64,000 bases of DNA from Komagataeibacter diospyri (GTDB lineage: Bacteria; Pseudomonadota; Alphaproteobacteria; Acetobacterales; Acetobacteraceae). Both the position numbers and the translations under genes were made by a program. This document shows positions 47,259-54,717 of this stretch, one piece after another (within the stretch, counting starts at the first letter, position 1; the number at the start of each line of letters is the position of its first letter). Under the pieces are notes generated by a model that was not told where the DNA came from, made no database searches, and saw only the letters and a program-made list of their open reading frames with translations. The stretch is taken from positions 310,001 to 374,000 of the forward strand of contig NZ_BDLU01000032.1 of assembly GCF_006538165.1 (NCBI RefSeq). The letters are read 5' to 3'.

Positions 47259-48062
47259 TTGAACGCAACGCAGAGCCTTACCGCACGAACCGGTAACCTT
47301 TTTCACCGTTACGCCAACCCCGGCCGTTTCCTGCGCATGGGGGCGAAGCTTCAGCCATGGCTGACATGGCCTGCCCTGGTGCTGTCCATTGCCGGAATCG
47401 TGTGGGGACTGTTCTTCTCCCCCGCCGACTGGCAGCAGGGCGACAGCGTGCGCATCATGTACGTGCATGTGCCGACTGCATGGCTTGCATCATCAGGTTA
47501 CATGGGCCTGGCAGTCTGTTCACTGCTGTCACTGGTCTGGCGGCATCCGCTGGCGGACCTTGCGGCGGTGGAGATCGGTCCGGTGGGCGCATCCATCACC
47601 GCTGTCTGCCTTGCCACCGGGTCGCTGTGGGGCAAGCCGATGTGGGGCACGTGGTGGGTGTGGGACGCGCGCCTGACATCCGTGCTGGTGCTGTTTTTCC
47701 TGTATCTGGGGCATATCGCGCTGATCCGCGCGTTTGACGAACCGCAGCGGGGCTACCGCGCCGCCGCCATACTGGGTCTGGCGGGTGCCGTTGACCTGCC
47801 GATCATCAAGTTCAGCGTACAGTGGTGGAACACCCTGCACCAGCCCGACAGCATCACGGTTACGGGGGCGCCGACCATGTCCACCTCCATGCTATGGCCG
47901 CTGGGGCTGACCACGCTGGGATTCACGCTGGGGTTTGGCGCGATCGTGCTGGCCCGCCTGCGCGCATCGGTCATGGAAAGCCGCATCCGTACGATCCTGG
48001 CCGCCAACCGTGGCCGCCAGTCCGCCAATCCCGCCCCCAAGCCTGACAGTGCCGCCGTATGA
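47259..48062 (+). CDS. ccmC: Cytochrome c maturation heme exporter CcmC
   Basis: 267 aa from a TTG at 47259; another TTG at 47208 would add 17 residues, and the first ATG (47337) would cut the conserved FHRYANPGRFLR start. CcmC is an integral membrane protein that hands heme to CcmE on the periplasmic side. Six membrane segments are visible, with the tryptophan-rich WWD motif (GTWWVWDARLTSVL) and its flanking His residues. It is first in a seven-gene ccm operon; the ABC genes ccmA and ccmB, usually just upstream, are missing. Confidence 0.93.
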   Translation: MNATQSLTARTGNLFHRYANPGRFLRMGAKLQPWLTWPALVLSIAGIVWGLFFSPADWQQGDSVRIMYVHVPTAWLASSGYMGLAVCSLLSLVWRHPLADLAAVEIGPVGASITAVCLATGSLWGKPMWGTWWVWDARLTSVLVLFFLYLGHIALIRAFDEPQRGYRAAAILGLAGAVDLPIIKFSVQWWNTLHQPDSITVTGAPTMSTSMLWPLGLTTLGFTLGFGAIVLARLRASVMESRIRTILAANRGRQSANPAPKPDSAAV

Positions 48063-48205
48063 CCCACCTGCCCTATATCCTGGCCGCCTATGGCCTGACG
48101 CTTGGCGTTGCGGCGGTCCTGTCCGTCAACGCCGCCATCCGTCTGCGCACCGCGCGCAGACGCCTGGCCGCTATTGAACAGCCCCGGACACGCCAGCCGT
48201 CATGA
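48059..48205 (+). CDS. ccmD: Heme exporter protein CcmD
   Basis: 48 aa (MTHLPYILAAYGLTLGVAAV then a basic tail). It overlaps the ccmC stop and the ccmE start, each by 4 bases (ATGA). CcmD is a small single-helix protein that holds CcmE on the CcmABC complex. The conserved HxPYI..AYG start, one membrane helix and Arg-rich end (AIRLRTARRRLAAIE) fit. Confidence 0.88.
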   Translation: MTHLPYILAAYGLTLGVAAVLSVNAAIRLRTARRRLAAIEQPRTRQPS

Positions 48206-48732
48206 CCCGTAAAAGCCGACGCCTGTGGCTTGTGGTGGCGTGCATGATCGGACTTGGTTCCGCCGCCGCACTGACGCTGAACGCCTTTTCATCCAATATC
48301 GTCTTCTTCATGGCGCCGTCACAGGTCCATGCCAAGCCGCCCCCGGCCGACCGTACCATCCGCCTTGGCGGCATGGTCGTGGCGGGCAGCGTGCGCCGCG
48401 AAAAGGTGAAGGATTCACCCGTCAACCTGTTTGACGTAACTGACGGGCAGGCCGCCGTGACCGTGCGGTACGAAGGCATCCTGCCCGACCTGTTCCGCGA
48501 GGGGCAGAGCGTGGTGGCCGTGGGTACCGTCAATCCCGATGGCACCTTCCGCGCCAGCGAAGTGCTGGCCAAGCATGACGAGACCTACATGCCCAAGGAA
48601 GTGGCGGAAGAACTGCGCCGCAGCGGCAAGTGGGATCCCCGTTTCGGCAAGGCCCCGGACGCGGCCAGCTGGAACACCATGACGGCTGCCGAGACGAAAA
48701 AACCGGCCACCCAGACCCCTGACGGAAACTGA
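48202..48732 (+). CDS. ccmE: Heme chaperone CcmE
   Basis: 176 aa. An N-terminal membrane anchor (residues about 8-30) is followed by an OB fold. The heme-binding His125 and axial Tyr129 are in KHDETYMP, the HxxxY form of most bacteria. It receives heme from CcmC and passes it to CcmF. The C-terminus is a flexible Lys/Thr-rich tail. Its ATG overlaps the ccmD stop. Confidence 0.95.
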   Translation: MTRKSRRLWLVVACMIGLGSAAALTLNAFSSNIVFFMAPSQVHAKPPPADRTIRLGGMVVAGSVRREKVKDSPVNLFDVTDGQAAVTVRYEGILPDLFREGQSVVAVGTVNPDGTFRASEVLAKHDETYMPKEVAEELRRSGKWDPRFGKAPDAASWNTMTAAETKKPATQTPDGN

Positions 48733-48741
48733 CATCCGATA

Positions 48742-50721
48742 ATGAACCCGGAACTTGGAAATTTTGCGCTGGCGCTGGCATGCTGCATGGCCGCCGGACA
48801 GGCCATCCTGCCCCTGATCGGGGCCAACCGGCGCGATGCACGCCTGATGGCGCTGGCCCCGGCGCTGGCGGTGGGGCAGATGATCGCGCTGATCACCTCC
48901 TTTGCGTGCCTGATCCACGCCGCCATCACCAATGACTTTTCCGTGCAGAACGTGGCCGCCAACAGCGCGGTCAGCAAGCCGCTGCTGTACAAGATCACCG
49001 GCGTATGGGGTAACCACGAAGGGTCGGTCCTGCTGTGGGCGATGATCCTGTCCATATGCGGTGGCGCGGTGGCGCTGTTTGGCCGCAACCTGCCATCCGC
49101 GCTGCAGGCGCGTGTAATCGCGGTGCTGGGGGGCGTTGCGGCAGGGTTCGAACTGTTCTGCCTGACCACGTCCAACCCGTTCGCCCGCGTGTGGCCAGCC
49201 CCGCTGGATGGACAGGGCATGAACCCGCTGCTGCAGGATCCCGGCCTAGCGTTCCATCCGCCCATTCTCTACACCGGTTATGTCGGTTTTGCCGTCCCCT
49301 TCGCCTTCGCCATCGCCGCCCTGATCGAGGGGCGCGTGGATGCGGCATGGGGCCGCTGGGTACGCCCGTGGGCGGTGGCGGCGTGGTGCTTCCTGACCTG
49401 TGGCATCGCCATGGGGTCATGGTGGTCGTACTACGTGCTGGGCTGGGGTGGTTACTGGTTCTGGGATCCGGTGGAAAACGCCTCCCTTATCCCGTGGCTG
49501 ACGGGCACGGCGCTGGTGCATTCGGCCATTGTGGTGGAAAAGCGCGAGGCGCTGAAGATCTGGACCGTGCTGCTGGCGATCGGCACGTTTTCCTTCTCGC
49601 TGTCCGGCACGTTCCTTGTGCGTTCAGGCATCCTCAATTCGGTGCATGCCTTCGCCAATGATCCTGCACGCGGTGTGTTCATCCTTGGGCTGCTCGCACT
49701 CGTCATTGGCGGGTCACTGCTGCTGTTCGCCATCCGCGCCCCGCAACTGACCACAGGCGGACTGTTTTCGCCCGTATCGCGTGAGGGACTGCTGGTCCTG
49801 AACAACATCCTGCTGTGTTCGATCTGTGCCGTAGTGCTGACGGGCACGATGTACCCACCGTTCATGTCACTTCTGTTCGGCAAGACGATTTCGGTCGGCA
49901 AGCCGTTCTTTGACGCGACCACCATCCCGCTGGCCATACCGCTTATGGTGTTCATGGGCTTTGGCCCGATGGTACCGTGGAAACGGGCACAGATGTGGCC
50001 GGTGCTGCGCCGTCTGTGGTGGGCGGCCTGTGTGGCGCTGGTGGCGCTGGTGTTGGCTACCTTCCGGATGCGTGACATCCTGCCGGTGCTGGCGACAGCG
50101 ACCGCCGTGTGGGTGATCTGTTCCAGCATTGCCGATATTACCGAACGCCTGCGCCTGTTCCGCCAGCCACTGGCGCAAAGCTGGCAGCGCGCACGCAGCC
50201 TGCCGCGCGCCGTGTTTGGCGCAGCCCTGGCCCATGCCGGTGTCGGGATTGTGGTTCTGGGCATTGCCGGCATGTCACAGGCGGCCCACCGCATTGTGGA
50301 AGTGCATGTGGGCGAGAGCGAGATGCTGGCCGGTGACACCTGGACCCTGACCGACGTACACCCGGCAGAAGGCCCGAACTACAGCGCGCTGGTCGCCACC
50401 ATCGAGGTCCGCCACAATGGCAGACTGATCACGACGCTGCATCCTTCCAAACGCACATTCGCAAGCCAGCACCAGACCACGACCGAAGTCGCGATCCATA
50501 CCAACCTTATGGCCGATATCTATGGCGTGCTGGGCGACAGGCATGGGGATGACGCCAACCCGACCTATGTGCTGCGCCTGCATTACAACCCGCTGGCACC
50601 ATGGATGTGGCTGGGTGGGCTGATCATGGCCTTTGGCGGCGCGCTGTCGCTGTCTGACCGGCGCGTGCGTGTCGGTGCGCCGCGCCGGGCGAAAGCTGTT
50701 GATGTGATGGTGATCCAATGA
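48742..50721 (+). CDS. ccmF: Heme lyase CcmF
   Basis: 659 aa with about 15 membrane helices. CcmF attaches heme to apocytochrome c with CcmH. The WWD heme-handling domain is near residue 230 (LGWGGYWFWDPVENASL). Conserved His residues in flanking periplasmic loops are present (GNHEGSVLLWAMI near residue 93). The C-terminal periplasmic domain (about 510-630) is intact. It starts 9 bp after ccmE and overlaps ccmG by 4 bases. Confidence 0.95.
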   Translation: MNPELGNFALALACCMAAGQAILPLIGANRRDARLMALAPALAVGQMIALITSFACLIHAAITNDFSVQNVAANSAVSKPLLYKITGVWGNHEGSVLLWAMILSICGGAVALFGRNLPSALQARVIAVLGGVAAGFELFCLTTSNPFARVWPAPLDGQGMNPLLQDPGLAFHPPILYTGYVGFAVPFAFAIAALIEGRVDAAWGRWVRPWAVAAWCFLTCGIAMGSWWSYYVLGWGGYWFWDPVENASLIPWLTGTALVHSAIVVEKREALKIWTVLLAIGTFSFSLSGTFLVRSGILNSVHAFANDPARGVFILGLLALVIGGSLLLFAIRAPQLTTGGLFSPVSREGLLVLNNILLCSICAVVLTGTMYPPFMSLLFGKTISVGKPFFDATTIPLAIPLMVFMGFGPMVPWKRAQMWPVLRRLWWAACVALVALVLATFRMRDILPVLATATAVWVICSSIADITERLRLFRQPLAQSWQRARSLPRAVFGAALAHAGVGIVVLGIAGMSQAAHRIVEVHVGESEMLAGDTWTLTDVHPAEGPNYSALVATIEVRHNGRLITTLHPSKRTFASQHQTTTEVAIHTNLMADIYGVLGDRHGDDANPTYVLRLHYNPLAPWMWLGGLIMAFGGALSLSDRRVRVGAPRRAKAVDVMVIQ

Positions 50722-51290
50722 ACGGCCAGCCTTCTTCCCCCACCCGTCGCCGCCTGCTGATGGCGGCCCCGCTGGTTGTGGCTGGTGGGGTCGGCGTGGG
50801 GTTCTGGCGCATGCTGTCGGGCATGACAAAGGGGTCGTTCGACCCGCATGACATCCATGCCCCGGCGCTGAACCGTCCCGTACCGGATTTCGCCCTGCCG
50901 GATCAGGCACCGGGACAGGGCTTTTCCGCGCAGGACCTGCGTGCGCTGAAATCCCCGGTGCTGGTGAACTATTTCGCGTCGTGGTGCATCCCATGTGTTG
51001 CCGAAATGCCGGTGCTGAACGCACTGAAGGAACGCCTGCCGATCTGGGGCATTGCGTATAAGGACAAGCCCGAACACGCGCTGGGCTTCGTGCAGCGCGC
51101 GGGCAACCCCTATGCCCGCATCGCCGCCGACCGTGACGGTCTGGCCGCGATCGACTGGGGTGTGTCCGGCGTGCCGGAAACTTTCCTGATCGGCCCCGGC
51201 GGCGTGATCCGCTGGCATACGGCCTCGCCCATTACCGAAACCATGATCACCAATACGATCATGCCGCTGGCGGACAGCCTGAAGTCATGA
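50718..51290 (+). CDS. ccmG: Thiol:disulfide interchange protein CcmG/DsbE
   Basis: 190 aa, thioredoxin fold tethered by one N-terminal membrane helix (LLMAAPLVVAGGVGVGF). The active site Cys90-Cys93 (ASWCIPC) reduces the cysteines of apocytochrome c. The CcmG-specific insert (YKDKPEHALGFVQRAGNPY) and the cis-proline loop (GVPETFLI) are present. A predicted Arg-Arg N-terminus (TRRRLLMAAP) resembles a Tat signal but it lacks the full consensus. It overlaps ccmF and ccmH by 4 bases each. Confidence 0.95.
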   Translation: MNGQPSSPTRRRLLMAAPLVVAGGVGVGFWRMLSGMTKGSFDPHDIHAPALNRPVPDFALPDQAPGQGFSAQDLRALKSPVLVNYFASWCIPCVAEMPVLNALKERLPIWGIAYKDKPEHALGFVQRAGNPYARIAADRDGLAAIDWGVSGVPETFLIGPGGVIRWHTASPITETMITNTIMPLADSLKS

Positions 51291-51766
51291 AGACACATTC
51301 CCCGCGCCGTTATGGCGTGATTGCCCTGCTGGTCTGTCTGCTGTTTGCCCCACTGGTGGCAATGGCGGTGGATGACCCGTCCGAAATGCTGCCCGACCCG
51401 GCGCAGGAACAGCGTGCCGAGGCCATCGGGTCCCAGTTGCGCTGCCTTGTGTGTCAGAACGAGTCGATCGAGGACAGCAGCGCCGATCTGGCCCGTGACC
51501 TGCGTCATGTGGTGCGCGAACACGTAGCCAGGGGGGAAAGCAACCGGCAGATCATGGACTGGATGGTCAACCGCTACGGTAACTTCATTCGCCTCAAGCC
51601 GCCCCTGACCATCGGCACGCTGCTGCTGTGGGTCATGCCGCTGCTGGCGCTGTGCATTGGCATAGGCGTGGCGTGGTGGACATTCCGCAGGCCCCGCACG
51701 GTAACGCCCACGCCCCTGACGGACGAAGAACGCCGCCGTCTGTCCGACCTGACCGAAACACGCTGA
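51287..51766 (+). CDS. ccmH: Cytochrome c-type biogenesis protein CcmH/CcmL
   Basis: 159 aa. A signal peptide (VIALLVCLLFAPLVAMA) is followed by the CcmH domain with the LRCLVCQNESIEDS redox motif (Cys53, Cys56), then a membrane anchor (LLLWVMPLLALCIGIGVAWW, in part). CcmH and CcmG keep the haem-binding CxxCH cysteines reduced. It is followed after 7 bp by ccmI. Confidence 0.94.
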   Translation: MKTHSPRRYGVIALLVCLLFAPLVAMAVDDPSEMLPDPAQEQRAEAIGSQLRCLVCQNESIEDSSADLARDLRHVVREHVARGESNRQIMDWMVNRYGNFIRLKPPLTIGTLLLWVMPLLALCIGIGVAWWTFRRPRTVTPTPLTDEERRRLSDLTETR

Positions 51767-51773
51767 GAGTCTT

Positions 51774-52496
51774 ATGATCTGGATTGGTATCTGCCTGCTT
51801 GGCGTGATCGCACTGTTGCCCGCGCTAATCTCGTTCCGTCGCACGACCCTGCTACGTGATGAACGCGAGACAGCCCTTGTCCTGCATCAGGCGCAGCTTG
51901 CGGAACTGGAACGCGATCTGGTCGAAGGCATGATCGCGCCGTCCGAACATGACAGCGCACGGCTGGAAATCCAGCGCCGGCTGCTGGGCACAGACATGCT
52001 GCCCACCTTCGTCGCGGGCAAGGGCAGCTCAACCGGGGCCATTACCGCAGCCCTGATCGCGCTGCCGGTTGCAGCCATCGGGCTGTATCTTACGGTCGGG
52101 CATCCTTCGCTTCCGGCCCAGCCGCTGGCCCCGCGCCTTGTGGCACTGCAGCGCGAGGACCATCGCAATGACGCGATCATCGACCGCCTGCGCGACCAGT
52201 TGAAACAGATCCCGGCGGGTGATCCCAGCCTGTTTCAGGGTTATGTGCTGCTGGGTCAGGCCGAAGCCGGGCGCGACCATTACGCTGCCGCCGCCCAGGC
52301 ATGGCGTAGCGCCATAGAACAGCGCTTCGACCCGGAAGTCGCCGCCCGCGCGGCAGAAGCACAGATGATGGCCGATGGCGGCCACATCTCCCCCGAAACG
52401 GCGGATCTGTACCGTCGCGCGCTGGACGCAGCTCCCGCGAATGCGCCATGGCGGATGACTGTGCAGCAACGCATCGCGCAGTCCGAACATCAATAA
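51774..52496 (+). CDS. ccmI: Cytochrome c-type biogenesis protein CcmI
   Basis: 240 aa. One membrane helix at the N-terminus (GICLLGVIALLPALI), a second near residue 90 (GAITAALIALPVAAIGLYLTV, in part), and a C-terminal helical, TPR-like part (GQAEAGRDHYAAAAQAWRSA). CcmI binds the C-termini of apocytochromes c and brings them to the heme lyase. It is shorter than the Rhodobacter protein (about 410 aa), where the extra part has more TPR repeats. Last ccm gene here. Confidence 0.88.
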   Translation: MIWIGICLLGVIALLPALISFRRTTLLRDERETALVLHQAQLAELERDLVEGMIAPSEHDSARLEIQRRLLGTDMLPTFVAGKGSSTGAITAALIALPVAAIGLYLTVGHPSLPAQPLAPRLVALQREDHRNDAIIDRLRDQLKQIPAGDPSLFQGYVLLGQAEAGRDHYAAAAQAWRSAIEQRFDPEVAARAAEAQMMADGGHISPETADLYRRALDAAPANAPWRMTVQQRIAQSEHQ

Positions 52497-52566
52497 CGCG
52501 CTACCCCGGCGTCCATGCGGACGTTTTGGCTTGCCTGTTTCGGGCCGTTGGGCAGAGACTGTCATT

Positions 52567-52746
52567 ATGAGCAAGGACAAGACCCCCTCCCCCGCCCCTG
52601 CCGCCGATACGGCGCAGGACGAAGCGGCCAAGGAAGCCGCGCTTCTGAAACAGCCTGCCGAGGCGGATGAAGTCGGTGGCCCGAAGGGGCCGGAGCCAAC
52701 CCGTTACGGTGACTGGACGGTCAAGGGACGGTGCGTGGATTTCTGA
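52567..52746 (+). CDS. SdhAF4/DUF1674 family protein
   Basis: 59 aa from the ATG at 52567. The C-terminus has the diagnostic DUF1674 signature GGPKGPEPTRYGDWTVKGRC. Eukaryotic homologues (SDHAF4) hold flavinated SdhA before succinate dehydrogenase assembly; the bacterial role is inferred from these. The start is 70 bp after ccmI, so it could be part of the same transcript. Repeat C follows the stop. Confidence 0.85.
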   Translation: MSKDKTPSPAPAADTAQDEAAKEAALLKQPAEADEVGGPKGPEPTRYGDWTVKGRCVDF

Positions 52747-52780
52747 AAAGCACGCCCGCGCAATCCGCTGACAAAAATCA

Positions 52781-52870
52781 GAAATTTTTTGGGTACCGCC
52801 TTTTTCCAATTTTCAAAAAGACGGCGTTCTTCAAACGCTTTTTGAAAGAAGCTTCACCAGAAACGTCTTA
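52781..52870 (+). repeat. Dispersed convergent-junction repeat, copy C
   Basis: Shares with B and A the TTTTTTGGGTACCGCCTTTTT start and AAGAAGCTTCACCAGAAAC end. The central stem is CCGCCTTTTT/AAAAAGACGG (one mismatch, G-U on the minus strand) and a second, CTTC/GAAG-closed, T-rich loop follows. It lies between the converging SdhAF4-like and membrane genes. Confidence 0.8.
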
Positions 52871-52883
52871 ACGTCCCTGACGG

Positions 52884-53405
52884 TCAGCCTATTTCATTCG
52901 GTAGCGGCCCGCGCCCGAAGGACGCCTGCCGTGCGCGGTGTCCCGGCGGCGGCACATTGCATGAAATCAGGTAGATCCCGGCAACAAATACAAGCTGCGA
53001 CAGGGAATTGAACCACAGGGCAAGTTCATACGCCCGGTCCGCCGTAACCGCCTGATAGAAGGCATAGGCCGCAAACGGGATGGAAATGGGCCGCATGCCC
53101 GCCAGCATGACGCGCAACGGGTTCTGGTAACCCGGTTTCACCAGCCTGCGCATGCGATGGATGCCGATATAGAAGACCACCTCGAAAAACCAGCCGAGCA
53201 CGTTGGCGATCAGGTTATCCAGCGTCATGCCCTCCAGCACCAGCAGGGCGGAAATGGACGCAGCCGACAGCACAATGGACCCGACCTGAAAGCTCATGCC
53301 CATTTCCATGGCTGTCAGGCGTTCGGGCAGGGCGTCGGCAAAAGGCTGGAAAACCCGGTCCAGCAGCCAGGCATCAAACTGGTTGACGCGTTCACCAAAT
53401 GACAT
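52884..53405 (-). CDS. Four-helix integral membrane protein of unknown function
   Basis: 173 aa from the ATG at 53405; an ATG 7 codons upstream is also possible. Four hydrophobic segments are visible: residues about 40-57 (VGSIVLSAASISALLVL), 63-80 (LIANVLGWFFEVVFYIG), 104-120 (PISIPFAAYAFYQAV) and 130-145 (LSQLVFVAGIYLI). The C-terminus is polar (PPPGHRARQASFGRGPL). Neighbours do not suggest a function. It is 54 bp downstream of the beta-lactamase-fold gene and convergent with the SdhAF4-like gene. Confidence 0.65.
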   Translation of the reverse strand: MSFGERVNQFDAWLLDRVFQPFADALPERLTAMEMGMSFQVGSIVLSAASISALLVLEGMTLDNLIANVLGWFFEVVFYIGIHRMRRLVKPGYQNPLRVMLAGMRPISIPFAAYAFYQAVTADRAYELALWFNSLSQLVFVAGIYLISCNVPPPGHRARQASFGRGPLPNEIG

Positions 53406-53459
53406 GACAGTTCCCAGTATCCTCATATCCGTCGTAGCACTGGCGCATCCACAGGCCCC

Positions 53460-54632
53460 TCATGCGCCACAGGCGGCGGCGACCACCGCATCGGGATATG
53501 CCCCCGCCATGCCCGCCAGCGCGGTGTTGCTGAGCATGACGATGCTCATACCCCGCGCACGGTCCACCGCCCATTGATGCCCGTACACGCCACCCCATGT
53601 AAAACTGCCGGGGCTTAGTGGTGTCCGTGCAAGCGACGGGTCCGCTATGACCGCAGCCCCATAACCGAAGCGCCGACCACGCGCCAGTGGTCCCATATCA
53701 ATATCGCCAATGGCGTTCTGTCCAAACAGCATGGCGGATGCGGGCGACAGCATGCCTTCGCCACCAATGCGCACGGCTTCAAGAAACGCCAGGAACTCCG
53801 CTGCCGTCCCTACCATGCCAGCCCCACCGGATGGATAGGATTCCGGATTGCGGATGCGATCGGGCGCAAAGCGGATTTCCCCCATTCCACCACCGGGCAG
53901 CAGGCGTGGCAGGACATATTCCGCCCCCATCCGGATGGGTACGGGCCGGCCATCGGCATAACAGGCGGCGGGGGATTGTAACGGGGTCAGCATGAAACCA
54001 CTGTCCCGCCAGCCCAGCGGCGCGCCAATATAATGCCGCACCGCAGCAGGCAGCGACAGGCCGGATGCCTTTTCGATCACACCGCCCATTACATCCAGCC
54101 CCAGCGAATAGGCCCATCCCTGCCCCGGCGCGAAGATCAGCCGGGTTGACGCCAGCCGGGACAGGTTATCCGCCAGCGACAGCCCCGGTTCCGCAATGCC
54201 ATCGGATACGCCCGCGCGGGTGTAGGGATTGTCGTCACGCGGGAAGGCGAATCCGTAGGTCAGGCCACTGGTATGGGTCAGCAGCTGGTGCAGCGTGATC
54301 TCGCACGGGGTCCCATCCGGCAGCGCAGGACAGAAATGCGGCAGGTAACGGGTCACGGCGGCATGCAGGTCCAGCAGACCTTCCTCCACCATGGCCAATA
54401 CGACGGCGGTCACCACCGGCTTGGTCAGGGAGGCAAGGCGGAACAGGGTATCGGCCTGCATGGGAAGACCGCCTTCCCGATCGGCCTGCCCCGCGGCTTC
54501 CACCACGACAACCTCCCCGTCCACCGCGACCATGACCACGGCGCCAACCAGCCGGGACGTCTCCACGGCCGTATCCATGACCTGACGGATGCGTTCACGC
54601 ATGCTGGCCTTCTCCACCGGGACACGGGACAT
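53460..54632 (-). CDS. Serine hydrolase, beta-lactamase class C fold
   Basis: 390 aa, normal for EstB-like esterases and penicillin-binding-protein homologues. The nucleophile Ser68 and Lys71 are in FRLASLTKPV (SxxK). Tyr in GQGWAYSLGLDVMGG is in the second motif position (YSL, where class C enzymes have YxN). The third motif is HQWAVD in place of KTG, as in esterases. No signal peptide, so it is probably cytoplasmic. The substrate is unknown, and true beta-lactamase activity is doubtful. AAGGA lies 6 nt upstream of the start. It is divergent from the M16 gene. Confidence 0.85.
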   Translation of the reverse strand: MSRVPVEKASMRERIRQVMDTAVETSRLVGAVVMVAVDGEVVVVEAAGQADREGGLPMQADTLFRLASLTKPVVTAVVLAMVEEGLLDLHAAVTRYLPHFCPALPDGTPCEITLHQLLTHTSGLTYGFAFPRDDNPYTRAGVSDGIAEPGLSLADNLSRLASTRLIFAPGQGWAYSLGLDVMGGVIEKASGLSLPAAVRHYIGAPLGWRDSGFMLTPLQSPAACYADGRPVPIRMGAEYVLPRLLPGGGMGEIRFAPDRIRNPESYPSGGAGMVGTAAEFLAFLEAVRIGGEGMLSPASAMLFGQNAIGDIDMGPLARGRRFGYGAAVIADPSLARTPLSPGSFTWGGVYGHQWAVDRARGMSIVMLSNTALAGMAGAYPDAVVAAACGA

Positions 54633-54717
54633 GGTTCGATCCTTTATAACAGGCCGTTATGGCAGGCCGGGGTCGCATGAACTGGCCGCAATGGCCAAAG
54701 CAGCGTAATCTGGGGGT

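Noticed and set aside
50718..51290. Tat signal on CcmG (Arg-Arg-Arg near residue 10)
   Set aside because: The twin-arginine consensus is incomplete and CcmG is normally a Sec-type membrane anchor.
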